A stretch of DNA of 41,044 bases from an uncultured Ruminococcus sp. Its GTDB lineage: Bacteria > Bacillota > Clostridia > Oscillospirales > Ruminococcaceae. Positions 1 through 6,469 of this stretch are shown here, piece after piece. The notes beneath the pieces were generated by a model. It made no database searches and was not told the origin of the DNA. It saw only the letters and a program-made list of their open reading frames with translations. The stretch's first letter is position 1. Every line of letters starts with the position of its first letter. A program made the translations under genes and the position numbers. The stretch is taken from contig CANQWR010000015.1 of NCBI GenBank assembly GCA_947627625.1, positions 1 through 41,044 on the forward strand, read 5' to 3'.

Positions 1-68
1 CGACTTGCATGTGTTAAGCGTGCCGCCAGCGTTCGTCCTGAGCCAGGATCAAACTCTTTGTAAAAATT
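1..68 (-). rRNA. rrs: 16S rRNA, 5' end only (cut by window edge)
   Basis: The reverse complement contains the universal 16S start AGAGTTTGATCCTGGCTCAG (complement of bases 38-57), followed by the conserved GACGAACGCTGGCGGCACGC stretch. The gene runs off the left edge, so only its first ~68 bases are present. The mature 5' end is estimated by analogy to other Firmicutes and could be off by several bases. The GCACGCTTAACACATGCAAGTCG-type continuation resembles clostridial cluster IV (Ruminococcus) sequences, but this is too short for firm placement. Confidence 0.93.
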
Positions 69-221
69 GTATATCAATCTCGAATTTTCACGGTTTCCCG
101 CAAATTTTCAAAAATTGAGATCCCGTTAAAACGCTATGCGTTCGGCGTTTTTTTCAAGTCCGCCACGACTTTTAGAAATTTAAGGGTCGTACTTTTTTAA
201 CAAGTTCGCATTTTTCGTATT

Positions 222-236
222 GTTCAGTTTTCAAGA
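222..236 (-). promoter_or_regulatory. boxA-like antitermination site in the rRNA leader
   Basis: The minus strand reads TCTTGAAAACTGAAC between the second rRNA promoter and 16S. This resembles the boxA element of Firmicutes rRNA leaders, which is bound by NusB/NusE to prevent premature termination. The position fits; the assignment is by resemblance only. The rest of the leader (69-277) is AT-rich and shows no other feature I can name. Confidence 0.45.
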
Positions 237-277
237 TGCCGACTAACTGTCCAAAATCTCACTCAAACAGCTTATTT

Positions 278-306
278 ATTATATCACATTTCTGTCAGCT
301 TGTCAA
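278..306 (-). promoter_or_regulatory. rRNA promoter P2 (perfect sigma-A consensus)
   Basis: On the minus strand TTGACA (306-301) is followed by exactly 17 bases and TATAAT (283-278). The -10 is preceded by GTGA, and the start region reads AAGCTGT, as in P1. An A/T-rich tract lies upstream. This is the downstream of two tandem promoters driving the rRNA operon. Confidence 0.9.
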
Positions 307-445
307 GAGGTTTCCAAAAAATTTTTTCTTTTAATTTTTCCTGTAACCTCTGTAGCAAAAACACTCTCTCCGGTGTCCAGAACAATCACAGCAAAATCTT
401 CCGAAATTCTTTCCAAAACCGTCCCTTTCGTCCGACAGCTTTATT

Positions 446-474
446 ATTATATCACTTATTTTTCAAAATGTCAA
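446..474 (-). promoter_or_regulatory. rRNA promoter P1 (perfect sigma-A consensus)
   Basis: TTGACA (474-469), a 17-base spacer and TATAAT (451-446) on the minus strand, again with GTGA before the -10 and AAGCTGT near the start. Upstream bases 480-540 are rich in A and T runs, as expected of an UP element. The two promoters share ten identical bases around the -10, suggesting duplication or common selection. Confidence 0.9.
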
Positions 475-514
475 CACGGAATATTCCACAAACTTTTTCT
501 TTGTTTTTTGTAAA

Positions 515-523
515 TTATCCACA
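515..523 (+). promoter_or_regulatory. DnaA-box-like site upstream of rRNA P1
   Basis: TTATCCACA at 515-523 matches the classical DnaA box exactly. It lies about 40 bases upstream of the P1 -35. Looser matches (ATTCCACA near 483, AAATCCACA near 535) flank it. A 9-base match can be chance in AT-rich DNA, and no replication gene is nearby, so binding is unproven. Confidence 0.35.
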
Positions 524-528
524 AAAAA

Positions 529-1647
529 TTACAAAATCCACACAACCATGCAGTTCTCAGGCTCGTTTTCGGAGAGCGATATTGAAATTTCGCTCGTCCG
601 CTTTTCGCCCGAATCAAAAATCAGGTCAAAAATTTCCTGCTGTTCTATGAACCTGCTCCTGAACTCCACATATGAAACGGAATTGGAGAATTTCAGCGGT
701 ATTACGTTGTTTCCCGCTTCAAGCTCACGGGCGATTATCTTCTTTGCGTCACCCGTATTTCTGGCGTAAAACCCCTCTTTCACATAGTAATTCTGCGAAA
801 TTTCGCTGCACTCAAACGGTTTGAGATAGTAGCCGTCCTCCCTGTGGGTTTTGCCGAAATCCTCGTCATTGCAGAGAAAATAGACCCTTTTCGGCTCTTC
901 TCCCCTGCCCGCATCGTCCCAAGTCACGTCAATATTGTACCAGTCGCCCTCTATTTTGACCTGATTCCATGCGTGATTTTCGCCCTTGTCCGTTATGCCC
1001 GTCAGGACGACGCAATCAAGCCCGACTTCCGTCGCAAGGAGGTCAAAAGCCTTTGCGTAACCCTCACAGTTCGCAACTCCCTCCACAAGACAGCCGTAAG
1101 CCGTTGAGGAGTAGGGATCGTCCGAATTTGCCGTGTAATCGGTATTTTTAATTATGTAATCGTGAATTGAGAGTGCCTTTTGATAGTCGTCCGCATTTTT
1201 GGGAATTTTGCCGATAGCGGTTGACTTTTTCATGTCAAGCTCGTGAATTTTTTCGTCTATATCGGAATTGTCGCTCTCACGGTACAAAACTCTCGCCTTG
1301 CGTATCGTCTCGGCGGTATAATAACTCGACTCTATGTAAAAATATTGGCTCTCCTGCTTTTCAAGAATGCAGTACAGCTTTGAGTACATCTCATCTGTGA
1401 CATCAAAGGGCAGAGGGATGACCTCCTGCCTGTCCTCAATGCCCTGAAAGACAGCCGTGTAGACAGATTTTTCCTCGTCCGTGAGAGTGCCGTAAGCGGG
1501 GCTTTTTGAAGCCTCCTGCTCGCTGAGATACTCCGCTTTAGGATACTTATATATTATCTCGTTTTTGACCGCAACCCTGTACCCCACAAAAACCACGGCT
1601 GCAAGAAGTGAGACGGCGACAATCGCACCAACCAATTTTTTGGACAT
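529..1647 (-). CDS. membrane-anchored transglutaminase-like protein
   Basis: The 372-residue product begins with a short basic stretch and one hydrophobic segment (about residues 5-23), so it is likely anchored with the rest outside the cell; a cleaved signal peptide is possible. Residues ~150-245 form a transglutaminase-like core: Cys194 in a GVANCEGYA context, His225 in NHAWNQV and Asp240 in NIDVTWDD give the Cys-His-Asp triad of this papain-like superfamily. Bacterial members act as proteases or amidases more often than cross-linkers, so the reaction cannot be stated. It starts 9 bases after the NYN/LOTUS gene with a GAGGTGGAG ribosome site, so the two are probably co-transcribed. Its end lies about 55 bases upstream of the rRNA P1 -35. 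Confidence 0.8.
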   Translation of the reverse strand: MSKKLVGAIVAVSLLAAVVFVGYRVAVKNEIIYKYPKAEYLSEQEASKSPAYGTLTDEEKSVYTAVFQGIEDRQEVIPLPFDVTDEMYSKLYCILEKQESQYFYIESSYYTAETIRKARVLYRESDNSDIDEKIHELDMKKSTAIGKIPKNADDYQKALSIHDYIIKNTDYTANSDDPYSSTAYGCLVEGVANCEGYAKAFDLLATEVGLDCVVLTGITDKGENHAWNQVKIEGDWYNIDVTWDDAGRGEEPKRVYFLCNDEDFGKTHREDGYYLKPFECSEISQNYYVKEGFYARNTGDAKKIIARELEAGNNVIPLKFSNSVSYVEFRSRFIEQQEIFDLIFDSGEKRTSEISISLSENEPENCMVVWIL

Positions 1648-1656
1648 ATCTCCACC

Positions 1657-2568
1657 TCACTTGTCGGAAAAAGTGACAATATTATTTTTCACCCTGAAGC
1701 CGTTCAGGTTCTCCACAAAACGGCTGAATTTTGAATAGCCGTAAGTCTTTATGCTGAAATCGGGGAATTTTGTACACAGCTGTTTTTTGAGTTCCCCAAG
1801 ATTGTACCCCTTCGGACCGCCTGTTCTCACTATCTCCGCAAGAGTCCTCTCGATGCGTTTCAGGTCTCCGTCATCGGATTTTTGTGAGACAAGTATACTG
1901 CTCCCCGACTGCCTTATGCTGAGGGAGTCAAAATCCTTTATGAACTGCGAAAATTTTGAGTAGCCGTAATTTCTGACGTCAAAATCGGGGTATCTGCTCT
2001 GTAGGAGACTTCCCAGTGTGCCTATATTTATCTCCTCCTGAATATTTGCGTTTTCGGTTATAATCCTTATTATAGCCGATTCAAGAGTTTTCAGCTCAAC
2101 TTTTTCGTTGTCCGAACCGCTCTGCAAGTCCTCATCTGCAAGGACTTCCAGATATTTGAACGCATTGCACGCTGTGCTGAACGGCTTAGGAGTTTTCTGC
2201 TCCCCCATTCCTATGACGTGCATACCCGATTCACGCAACCTTATTGCAAGTCTCGTAAAATCGCTGTCGCTTGAAACTATGCAGAAGCCGTCAACGTTAT
2301 GAGAGTAAAGAATATCCATAGCGTCAATGATCATAGCGGAGTCCGTGGCGTTTTTGCCAGTCGTGTAACTGTACTGCTGTACGGGGGTTATTGCGTTGTT
2401 CAGAGCCATATTTTTCCACCCCGCAAGATTTGGTCTTGTCCAGTCGCCGTAAACCCTCTTGTAGGTCACAGAACCGTAATTTGAAACCTCGTCAAGAATG
2501 TACTCCGTGTACTTTGCGGCGACGTTGTCCGCATCTATCAGAACTGCGTACCTCTTTGTATTTTCCAT
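1657..2568 (-). CDS. NYN-domain putative RNase with two OST-HTH/LOTUS domains
   Basis: The 303-residue cytosolic protein has an N-terminal NYN (PIN-like, LabA/DUF88-type) domain over residues ~5-145. Acidic residues expected to bind metal are Asp12 and Asp14 (LIDADN), Asp76 and Asp82 (NATDSAMIIDAMD), and Asp101 and Asp103 (SSDSDF). Two C-terminal OST-HTH/LOTUS domains follow at ~161-230 and ~236-302. Both carry the same FP/YPDF ... YGYSKFS pattern, so they look like an internal duplication. NYN domains are predicted or shown to cut RNA, and LOTUS domains bind RNA, including G-rich RNA in some studied cases. The substrate is unknown. It is the first gene of a likely pair with the transglutaminase-like gene. 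I see no strong promoter in 2569-2720. Confidence 0.85.
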   Translation of the reverse strand: MENTKRYAVLIDADNVAAKYTEYILDEVSNYGSVTYKRVYGDWTRPNLAGWKNMALNNAITPVQQYSYTTGKNATDSAMIIDAMDILYSHNVDGFCIVSSDSDFTRLAIRLRESGMHVIGMGEQKTPKPFSTACNAFKYLEVLADEDLQSGSDNEKVELKTLESAIIRIITENANIQEEINIGTLGSLLQSRYPDFDVRNYGYSKFSQFIKDFDSLSIRQSGSSILVSQKSDDGDLKRIERTLAEIVRTGGPKGYNLGELKKQLCTKFPDFSIKTYGYSKFSRFVENLNGFRVKNNIVTFSDK

Positions 2569-2720
2569 AATTCACCTCTTTGTGTTTTTATTTTTATTAT
2601 TCTATATTACACTATATTCACACGTCCGAAAATTTATTTCTTTTCAACATTTCGGCGGGAAACTGTTGGAAACTTTCGTGTCGATAAGAACGTTATTAAA
2701 AAAATGTTCACAATATGTAT

Positions 2721-2752
2721 AAACAAAAAATCCCGAAACTATTGCTTCGGGA
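2721..2752 (-). terminator. terminator of the tRNA operon
   Basis: On the minus strand a CCCGAAGC...GTTTCGGG hairpin is followed directly by TTTTTTG. It lies ~32 bases after tRNA-Gly and ends the Val-Asp-Phe-Gly transcript. Confidence 0.85.
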
Positions 2753-2783
2753 CTGAAATACCGAAATTATTACTCCGGTACTG

Positions 2784-2859
2784 TGGAGCGGATTACGAGG
2801 CTCGAACTCGCTACCTCCACCTTGGCAAGGTGGCACTCTACCAGATGAGCTAAATCCGC
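2784..2859 (-). tRNA. tRNA-Gly (GCC)
   Basis: A 76-base cloverleaf on the minus strand with acceptor GCGGATT/AATCCGC, anticodon loop TTGCCAA (anticodon GCC), a GTTCGAGCC T-arm and encoded CCA. It is the last gene of the tRNA operon. It is separated from tRNA-Phe by 119 bases in which I see no gene or promoter. Confidence 0.96.
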
Positions 2860-2978
2860 AGACAGTGGGTGCTAATCGGGAAATGTCAAGAGAACCTTTG
2901 CCCTGACCCCACTTCTTTTCTTTGAAAACCGTCCGTGCAGGCGGCTGAGCAAGCGAAAAAATTTCCACTTTACTCGAA

Positions 2979-3054
2979 TGGTGCTTCCGGTCGGAATCGA
3001 ACCAACGACACGGGGATTTTCAGTCCCCTGCTCTACCGACTGAGCTACAGAAGC
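2979..3054 (-). tRNA. tRNA-Phe (GAA)
   Basis: A 76-base tRNA on the minus strand with acceptor GCTTCTG/CGGAAGC (one G-U pair), anticodon loop CTGAAAA (anticodon GAA), GTTCGATTCC T-arm and encoded CCA. Third gene of the operon. Confidence 0.96.
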
Positions 3055-3060
3055 ATAAAA

Positions 3061-3137
3061 TGGCGACCCGGATGAGGCTCGAACTCACGACCTCCAGCGT
3101 GACAGGCTGGCGTTCTAACCAACTGAACTACCGGGCC
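3061..3137 (-). tRNA. tRNA-Asp (GTC)
   Basis: A 77-base tRNA on the minus strand: acceptor GGCCCGG paired with CCGGGTC, anticodon loop CTGTCAC (anticodon GTC), G discriminator and encoded CCA. It is six bases from tRNA-Phe and three bases from tRNA-Val. Confidence 0.96.
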
Positions 3138-3140
3138 ATG

Positions 3141-3216
3141 TGGTGGGGACTACAGGGCTCGAACCTGTGACCCTCTGCTTGTAAGGCAGACGCTCTCCCA
3201 GCTGAGCTAAACCCCC
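3141..3216 (-). tRNA. tRNA-Val (TAC)
   Basis: A 76-base tRNA on the minus strand: acceptor GGGGGTT against AGTCCCC with two G-U pairs, anticodon loop CTTACAA (anticodon TAC), GTTCGAGCC T-arm and encoded CCA. First gene of the operon, ~50 bases downstream of its promoter. Confidence 0.95.
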
Positions 3217-3266
3217 ACGCTTGTACATTTTCCGTGCCGCAGGTCTTATCCCTGACGACGATATTT

Positions 3267-3295
3267 ATTATATCACACAATTTCGGATTTGTCAA
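3267..3295 (-). promoter_or_regulatory. tRNA operon promoter (perfect sigma-A consensus)
   Basis: TTGACA (3295-3290), 17-base spacer, TATAAT (3272-3267) on the minus strand. The -10 sits in the same GTGATATAAT context as both rRNA promoters. It drives tRNA-Val, -Asp, -Phe and -Gly. Confidence 0.9.
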
Positions 3296-3353
3296 GGGTT
3301 TTTTGAAAATTTTTTCGAAAATTTTTTCGGAAGTCCGAAAAACGGCTTGAAAT

Positions 3354-3400
3354 GGGGATTTTTCGGCTGAAAAATTTTTTCCGACAGCCGAAAAGTCCCC
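3354..3400. terminator. long hairpin after cysS, probable terminator
   Basis: Bases 3354-3369 and 3385-3400 are complementary over 16 positions with one G-U mismatch position. The loop is AT-rich and 15 bases long. A second small hairpin (CGGAAGTCCG at about 3328) and T/A runs follow toward the tRNA promoter. It begins ~43 bases past the cysS stop and sits between two minus-strand units. The U-run is not immediately adjacent, so it may instead be a 3' processing barrier. Confidence 0.5.
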
Positions 3401-3442
3401 TTAAAACAGCACTTTGCGACAAATATTTTTACAGAAATAAAT

Positions 3443-4861
3443 TTATTTTTTACTTATTTCTACACCCTGACGTGTCTCCCTGATTTCATAGCCGAGAGCA
3501 GAAATTTTGTCACGGATTTCGTCGGCAAGTGCAAAATTCCTCTGTTTACGGGCGTTTTTCCTCTGCTCTGCAAGCTCCAGAATCTCATCGGGAATCTCCT
3601 GAGAATTTTTTTCGTCGGAATATTTTTCAGCGTTTTTCACTAAATCAAGTCCGAGAACTCTGTCAAATTCGTCTATTATACCAATTTTTTGGTCGGCAGA
3701 CAGCCCCGACTTCAGAACGTCGTAAATCACGGTAATTCCCATAGCCGTGTTCAGGTCGTTGTCGAGAGCATCACGGAATTTCCGCATCAAATCGCCGTAT
3801 TCCGCACTCTCCGTGTCGATTTTTCCCGTACGCTCTTTCAGGATTGCAGAAATTTTTGACAACAATTTTTCGTAAGTGGCGGCAGTATTTTTCAGGCTCT
3901 CCCAGTCGAAAACAAGCGATTTTCTGTAGTGCGATTGCAGGCAGAAAAGCCTGTAAACAAGCGGATTGAAGCCCTTTTCCTCAAGCAGTGAGACCGTCAG
4001 AAATTCACCGCTCGACTTGCTCATCTTTCCCGAACTCGTGTTCAGGTGGAGGACGTGGAACCAGTAGCTGCACCACTTGTGTCCCAAATACGCCTCACTC
4101 TGTGCAATTTCGTTTGTGTGGTGCGGGAAAACGTTGTCAATTCCACCGCAGTGAATGTCCAGATACTCGCCCAGATTTTTCATACTTATGCAGGAACACT
4201 CTATGTGCCAGCCCGGATAGCCCGTACCCCACGGGCTTTCCCATTTAAGTTCCTGAGAGTCAAATTTGGACTTTGTGAACCACAGCACAAAATCTGCCTT
4301 GTTTCGCTTGTTGCCGTCCTCCTCGACACCCTCACGCACTCCGACAGCCAAGTCCTCCTCTTTGAAATCGTTGAAAACATAGTATTTTTCAAGTTTTGAA
4401 GTGTCAAAATAGACGTTCCCGCCCGAAATATAGGCGTAACCCTTTTCGATAAGTGAAGATATGACTTTTATGAAATCATCTATGCAGGAAGTCGCAGGCA
4501 CTACTATATCGGGCTTTTTTATATTGAGTTTTCTGCAATCCTCGAAAAAAGCGTCCGTGTAGAACTTCGCTATCTCCATTACAGTCTTGTGTTCACGCCT
4601 TGCACCTTTAAGCATTTTGTCGTCACCCGTATCGCCGTCACTCGTCAGGTGTCCGACATCTGTTATATTCATAGCCCTTGTCACGTCAAGACCCGTGAAT
4701 CTCAGATATTTTTCAAGAACGTCCTCCATTATGTAACTTCTCAGATTTCCTATGTGTGCATAGTGGTAGACGGTCGGACCGCAGGTGTACATCGTGACTT
4801 TTCCCTCTGTCCTCGGAATAAAATCTTCTTTTTTTCTCGAAAGTGAATTGTATATCTGCAT
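3443..4861 (-). CDS. cysS: cysteine--tRNA ligase
   Basis: Cytosolic class I aminoacyl-tRNA synthetase charging tRNA-Cys. The 472-residue length is normal. Visible signatures are Cys27 in TCGPTVY (zinc ligand), the HIGH-type motif HIGN at 36-39, the WHIECSCIS zinc-binding region near residue 222, and KMSKS at 279-283. A DALR-type helical domain and C-terminal tail follow. The ATG has an AGGGGG ribosome site 7 bases upstream. It lies downstream of cysE and the unknown 237-residue gene on the same strand, the common Firmicutes cysE-cysS association. An AT-rich 91-base gap (4862-4952) separates it from the unknown gene; I see no clear promoter there. Confidence 0.96.
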   Translation of the reverse strand: MQIYNSLSRKKEDFIPRTEGKVTMYTCGPTVYHYAHIGNLRSYIMEDVLEKYLRFTGLDVTRAMNITDVGHLTSDGDTGDDKMLKGARREHKTVMEIAKFYTDAFFEDCRKLNIKKPDIVVPATSCIDDFIKVISSLIEKGYAYISGGNVYFDTSKLEKYYVFNDFKEEDLAVGVREGVEEDGNKRNKADFVLWFTKSKFDSQELKWESPWGTGYPGWHIECSCISMKNLGEYLDIHCGGIDNVFPHHTNEIAQSEAYLGHKWCSYWFHVLHLNTSSGKMSKSSGEFLTVSLLEEKGFNPLVYRLFCLQSHYRKSLVFDWESLKNTAATYEKLLSKISAILKERTGKIDTESAEYGDLMRKFRDALDNDLNTAMGITVIYDVLKSGLSADQKIGIIDEFDRVLGLDLVKNAEKYSDEKNSQEIPDEILELAEQRKNARKQRNFALADEIRDKISALGYEIRETRQGVEISKK

Positions 4862-4952
4862 AGTTATCCCCCTATGATTTTTTATTTTAATTTATTTTTA
4901 TAATTTTATATTTTTATATTTTTAATAATTTATATAAATTTTAATAATTTAA

Positions 4953-5666
4953 TTATATTCTCAAAGGCTTGTTGAACTTTATATTGTCAACTCTCCCGTC
5001 CGTGTCGCTGTCGGAATCACCCCTGCCCACGCCGTTTATGTCTATATCTTTCATAGTGTCTATATTTTTTCTGTTGTCCATCGGAATCCAGTTTTTTATA
5101 GTGCCGAAAAGCTGTGCGGAGCGTTCGAGAGTGTCTTCAAGAGACCTGAAAAAAATCCCTCCCGAAATTATCTCCGTCTCCGTCTCGACAAGCAGAAGAT
5201 AGCCGTTGTCGCCCGTCATTCCGACTATACAGACCGAAATCGGATTTTCGTACATCGGTTTGCGGACACTCAGAGAGTCCTCCCTGTAGCCGTAATTCAT
5301 GCTGTCGTTGTGGAGAATATTTATTTTTGAAAGTTCCGCCCGCCAGCCCTCCGACATTCTTATATCTTTGAACATATCGAAAAATTTGAAAAACGCCTCA
5401 TATGCAATGTCATCTCTCCTGAAAAAACCGAGAAGCATCCCGCACCAATCCTGAGCGGAGTAGATATTCAGTTTCATACTTATAAAGTCGCTCAAATTGC
5501 TGAAATCAAGGGGAAAGAGAAGTCCCGAAGACGTATCATAGTCGGCATTGTCTATCTCACAAGCCCTGTAGCCGTCAAGGAACGCCTTCAGGAGAGTTAT
5601 TTTTCTGTCCGCAAGATACAGCCCGGGACGCTCCCTTATCCTCTCGATTATGCCGTAGATGCCCAT
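4953..5666 (-). CDS. hypothetical protein translationally coupled to cysE
   Basis: A 237-residue soluble protein without signal peptide or membrane segment. I do not recognise its function. The N-terminal ~30 residues have the form IxERIRERPGLYLxDRKITLLKAFLDG, a pattern I associate with small uncharacterised proteins of Firmicutes; that similarity is from memory. The middle is rich in aromatic and acidic residues, and the tail (~200-237) is Asp/Asn/Gly-rich and likely disordered. Its ATG shares one base with the cysE stop (TAATG), so translation is coupled to cysE. This suggests, but does not show, a link with cysteine metabolism. Confidence 0.75.
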   Translation of the reverse strand: MGIYGIIERIRERPGLYLADRKITLLKAFLDGYRACEIDNADYDTSSGLLFPLDFSNLSDFISMKLNIYSAQDWCGMLLGFFRRDDIAYEAFFKFFDMFKDIRMSEGWRAELSKINILHNDSMNYGYREDSLSVRKPMYENPISVCIVGMTGDNGYLLLVETETEIISGGIFFRSLEDTLERSAQLFGTIKNWIPMDNRKNIDTMKDIDINGVGRGDSDSDTDGRVDNIKFNKPLRI

Positions 5667-6322
5667 TATTTTTTCTCCCCGAGCTTTTTAATTTCGCTTT
5701 TCATCTTCTCCATCTCAACTTTCAGGTGACATATCTCCTGTTCAACAGGGTCGGGAACGTGAATCTGGTCTATCTCGTTCGTAACGTTGCAGACCCTCTT
5801 GCCGTTCATGCGGACTATTTTTGCAGGTACTCCCACAGCCGTGCAGTTGTCGGGAATTTCACTCAGAACAACGGCGTTTGCAGCTATCTTGACGTTGTTT
5901 CCCACTCTGAACGGTCCAAGAACTTTCGCCCCCGAACCAACAAGGACGTTGTTTCCGAGAGTGGGGTGACGCTTGCCCTTGTCCTTGCCCGTACCGCCGA
6001 GAGTAACTCCCTGATAAAGCAGACAGTTATCCCCGACAACTGCCGTCTCACCTATTACAACTCCCATGCCGTGGTCAATAAAAAGTCCCTTTCCTATCTT
6101 TGCACCCGGGTGAATCTCTATACCCGTCTTTTTCCTTGCGTACTGCGAAATCATTCTCGCAACCGTATAGAACTCCCTTTTATAGAACCAGTGCGAAATT
6201 CTGTAGCACCTTATCGCTTTAAGGCTCGGATATGTCAGAAGTATTTCAATGGCACTCCTTGCGGCGGGGTCACGCTCCTTTATCAGTCTTATATCACGCC
6301 TTATATATTTCAATATACTCAA
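5666..6322 (-). CDS. cysE: serine O-acetyltransferase
   Basis: Makes O-acetylserine from serine and acetyl-CoA, the first committed step of cysteine synthesis. At 218 residues it is the short Firmicutes form. A helical N-terminus with Asp18 is followed by a left-handed beta-helix of hexapeptide repeats (~68-170). Catalytic His84 (DHGMG) and His119 (KRHP) are 35 residues apart, the same spacing as His158 and His193 in the E. coli enzyme. The C-terminal ~40 residues are charged and probably helical. It is transcribed from a perfect promoter ~50 bases upstream, and the next gene overlaps its stop. No T-box or cysteine-responsive leader is visible in 6323-6373. Serine would come from serC/serA at 29.6-31.9 kb. 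Confidence 0.95.
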   Translation of the reverse strand: MSILKYIRRDIRLIKERDPAARSAIEILLTYPSLKAIRCYRISHWFYKREFYTVARMISQYARKKTGIEIHPGAKIGKGLFIDHGMGVVIGETAVVGDNCLLYQGVTLGGTGKDKGKRHPTLGNNVLVGSGAKVLGPFRVGNNVKIAANAVVLSEIPDNCTAVGVPAKIVRMNGKRVCNVTNEIDQIHVPDPVEQEICHLKVEMEKMKSEIKKLGEKK

Positions 6323-6373
6323 TCGGAAATCACTCCTGTCCTTAAAAATAAATATTTTCTCTCCCGATATTAT

Positions 6374-6402
6374 ATTATATTGTATTATTTTCCATATGTC
6401 AA
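6374..6402 (-). promoter_or_regulatory. cysE promoter (perfect sigma-A consensus)
   Basis: TTGACA (6402-6397), 17-base spacer, TATAAT (6379-6374) on the minus strand. The -35 lies only nine bases past the terminator of the preceding minus-strand gene. Confidence 0.88.
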
Positions 6403-6410
6403 TAACAAAT

Positions 6411-6440
6411 CAGCCGTTCGTCTTTTTTTCGGAACGGCTG
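6411..6440 (-). terminator. terminator of the acidic surface-protein gene
   Basis: CAGCCGTTC (6411-6419) pairs with GAACGGCTG (6432-6440) around a loop rich in T (plus strand). It lies 30 bases past the stop of the 773-residue gene. The following minus-strand bases ATTTGTTATT are only partly U-rich, so strength is uncertain. Confidence 0.7.
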
Positions 6441-6469
6441 TTTGAAAATCTGATTATTATTTTTTTATT

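Noticed and set aside
300..650. A 116-residue plus-strand ORF over the rRNA promoter region
   Set aside because: It has no ribosome site, lies antisense to two perfect promoters and the end of the transglutaminase-like gene, and its composition is AT-run translation.
2860..2978. A separate promoter for tRNA-Gly in the 119-base gap after tRNA-Phe
   Set aside because: A TTGACA exists (2889-2884), but there is no TATAAT-like element 16-18 bases downstream.
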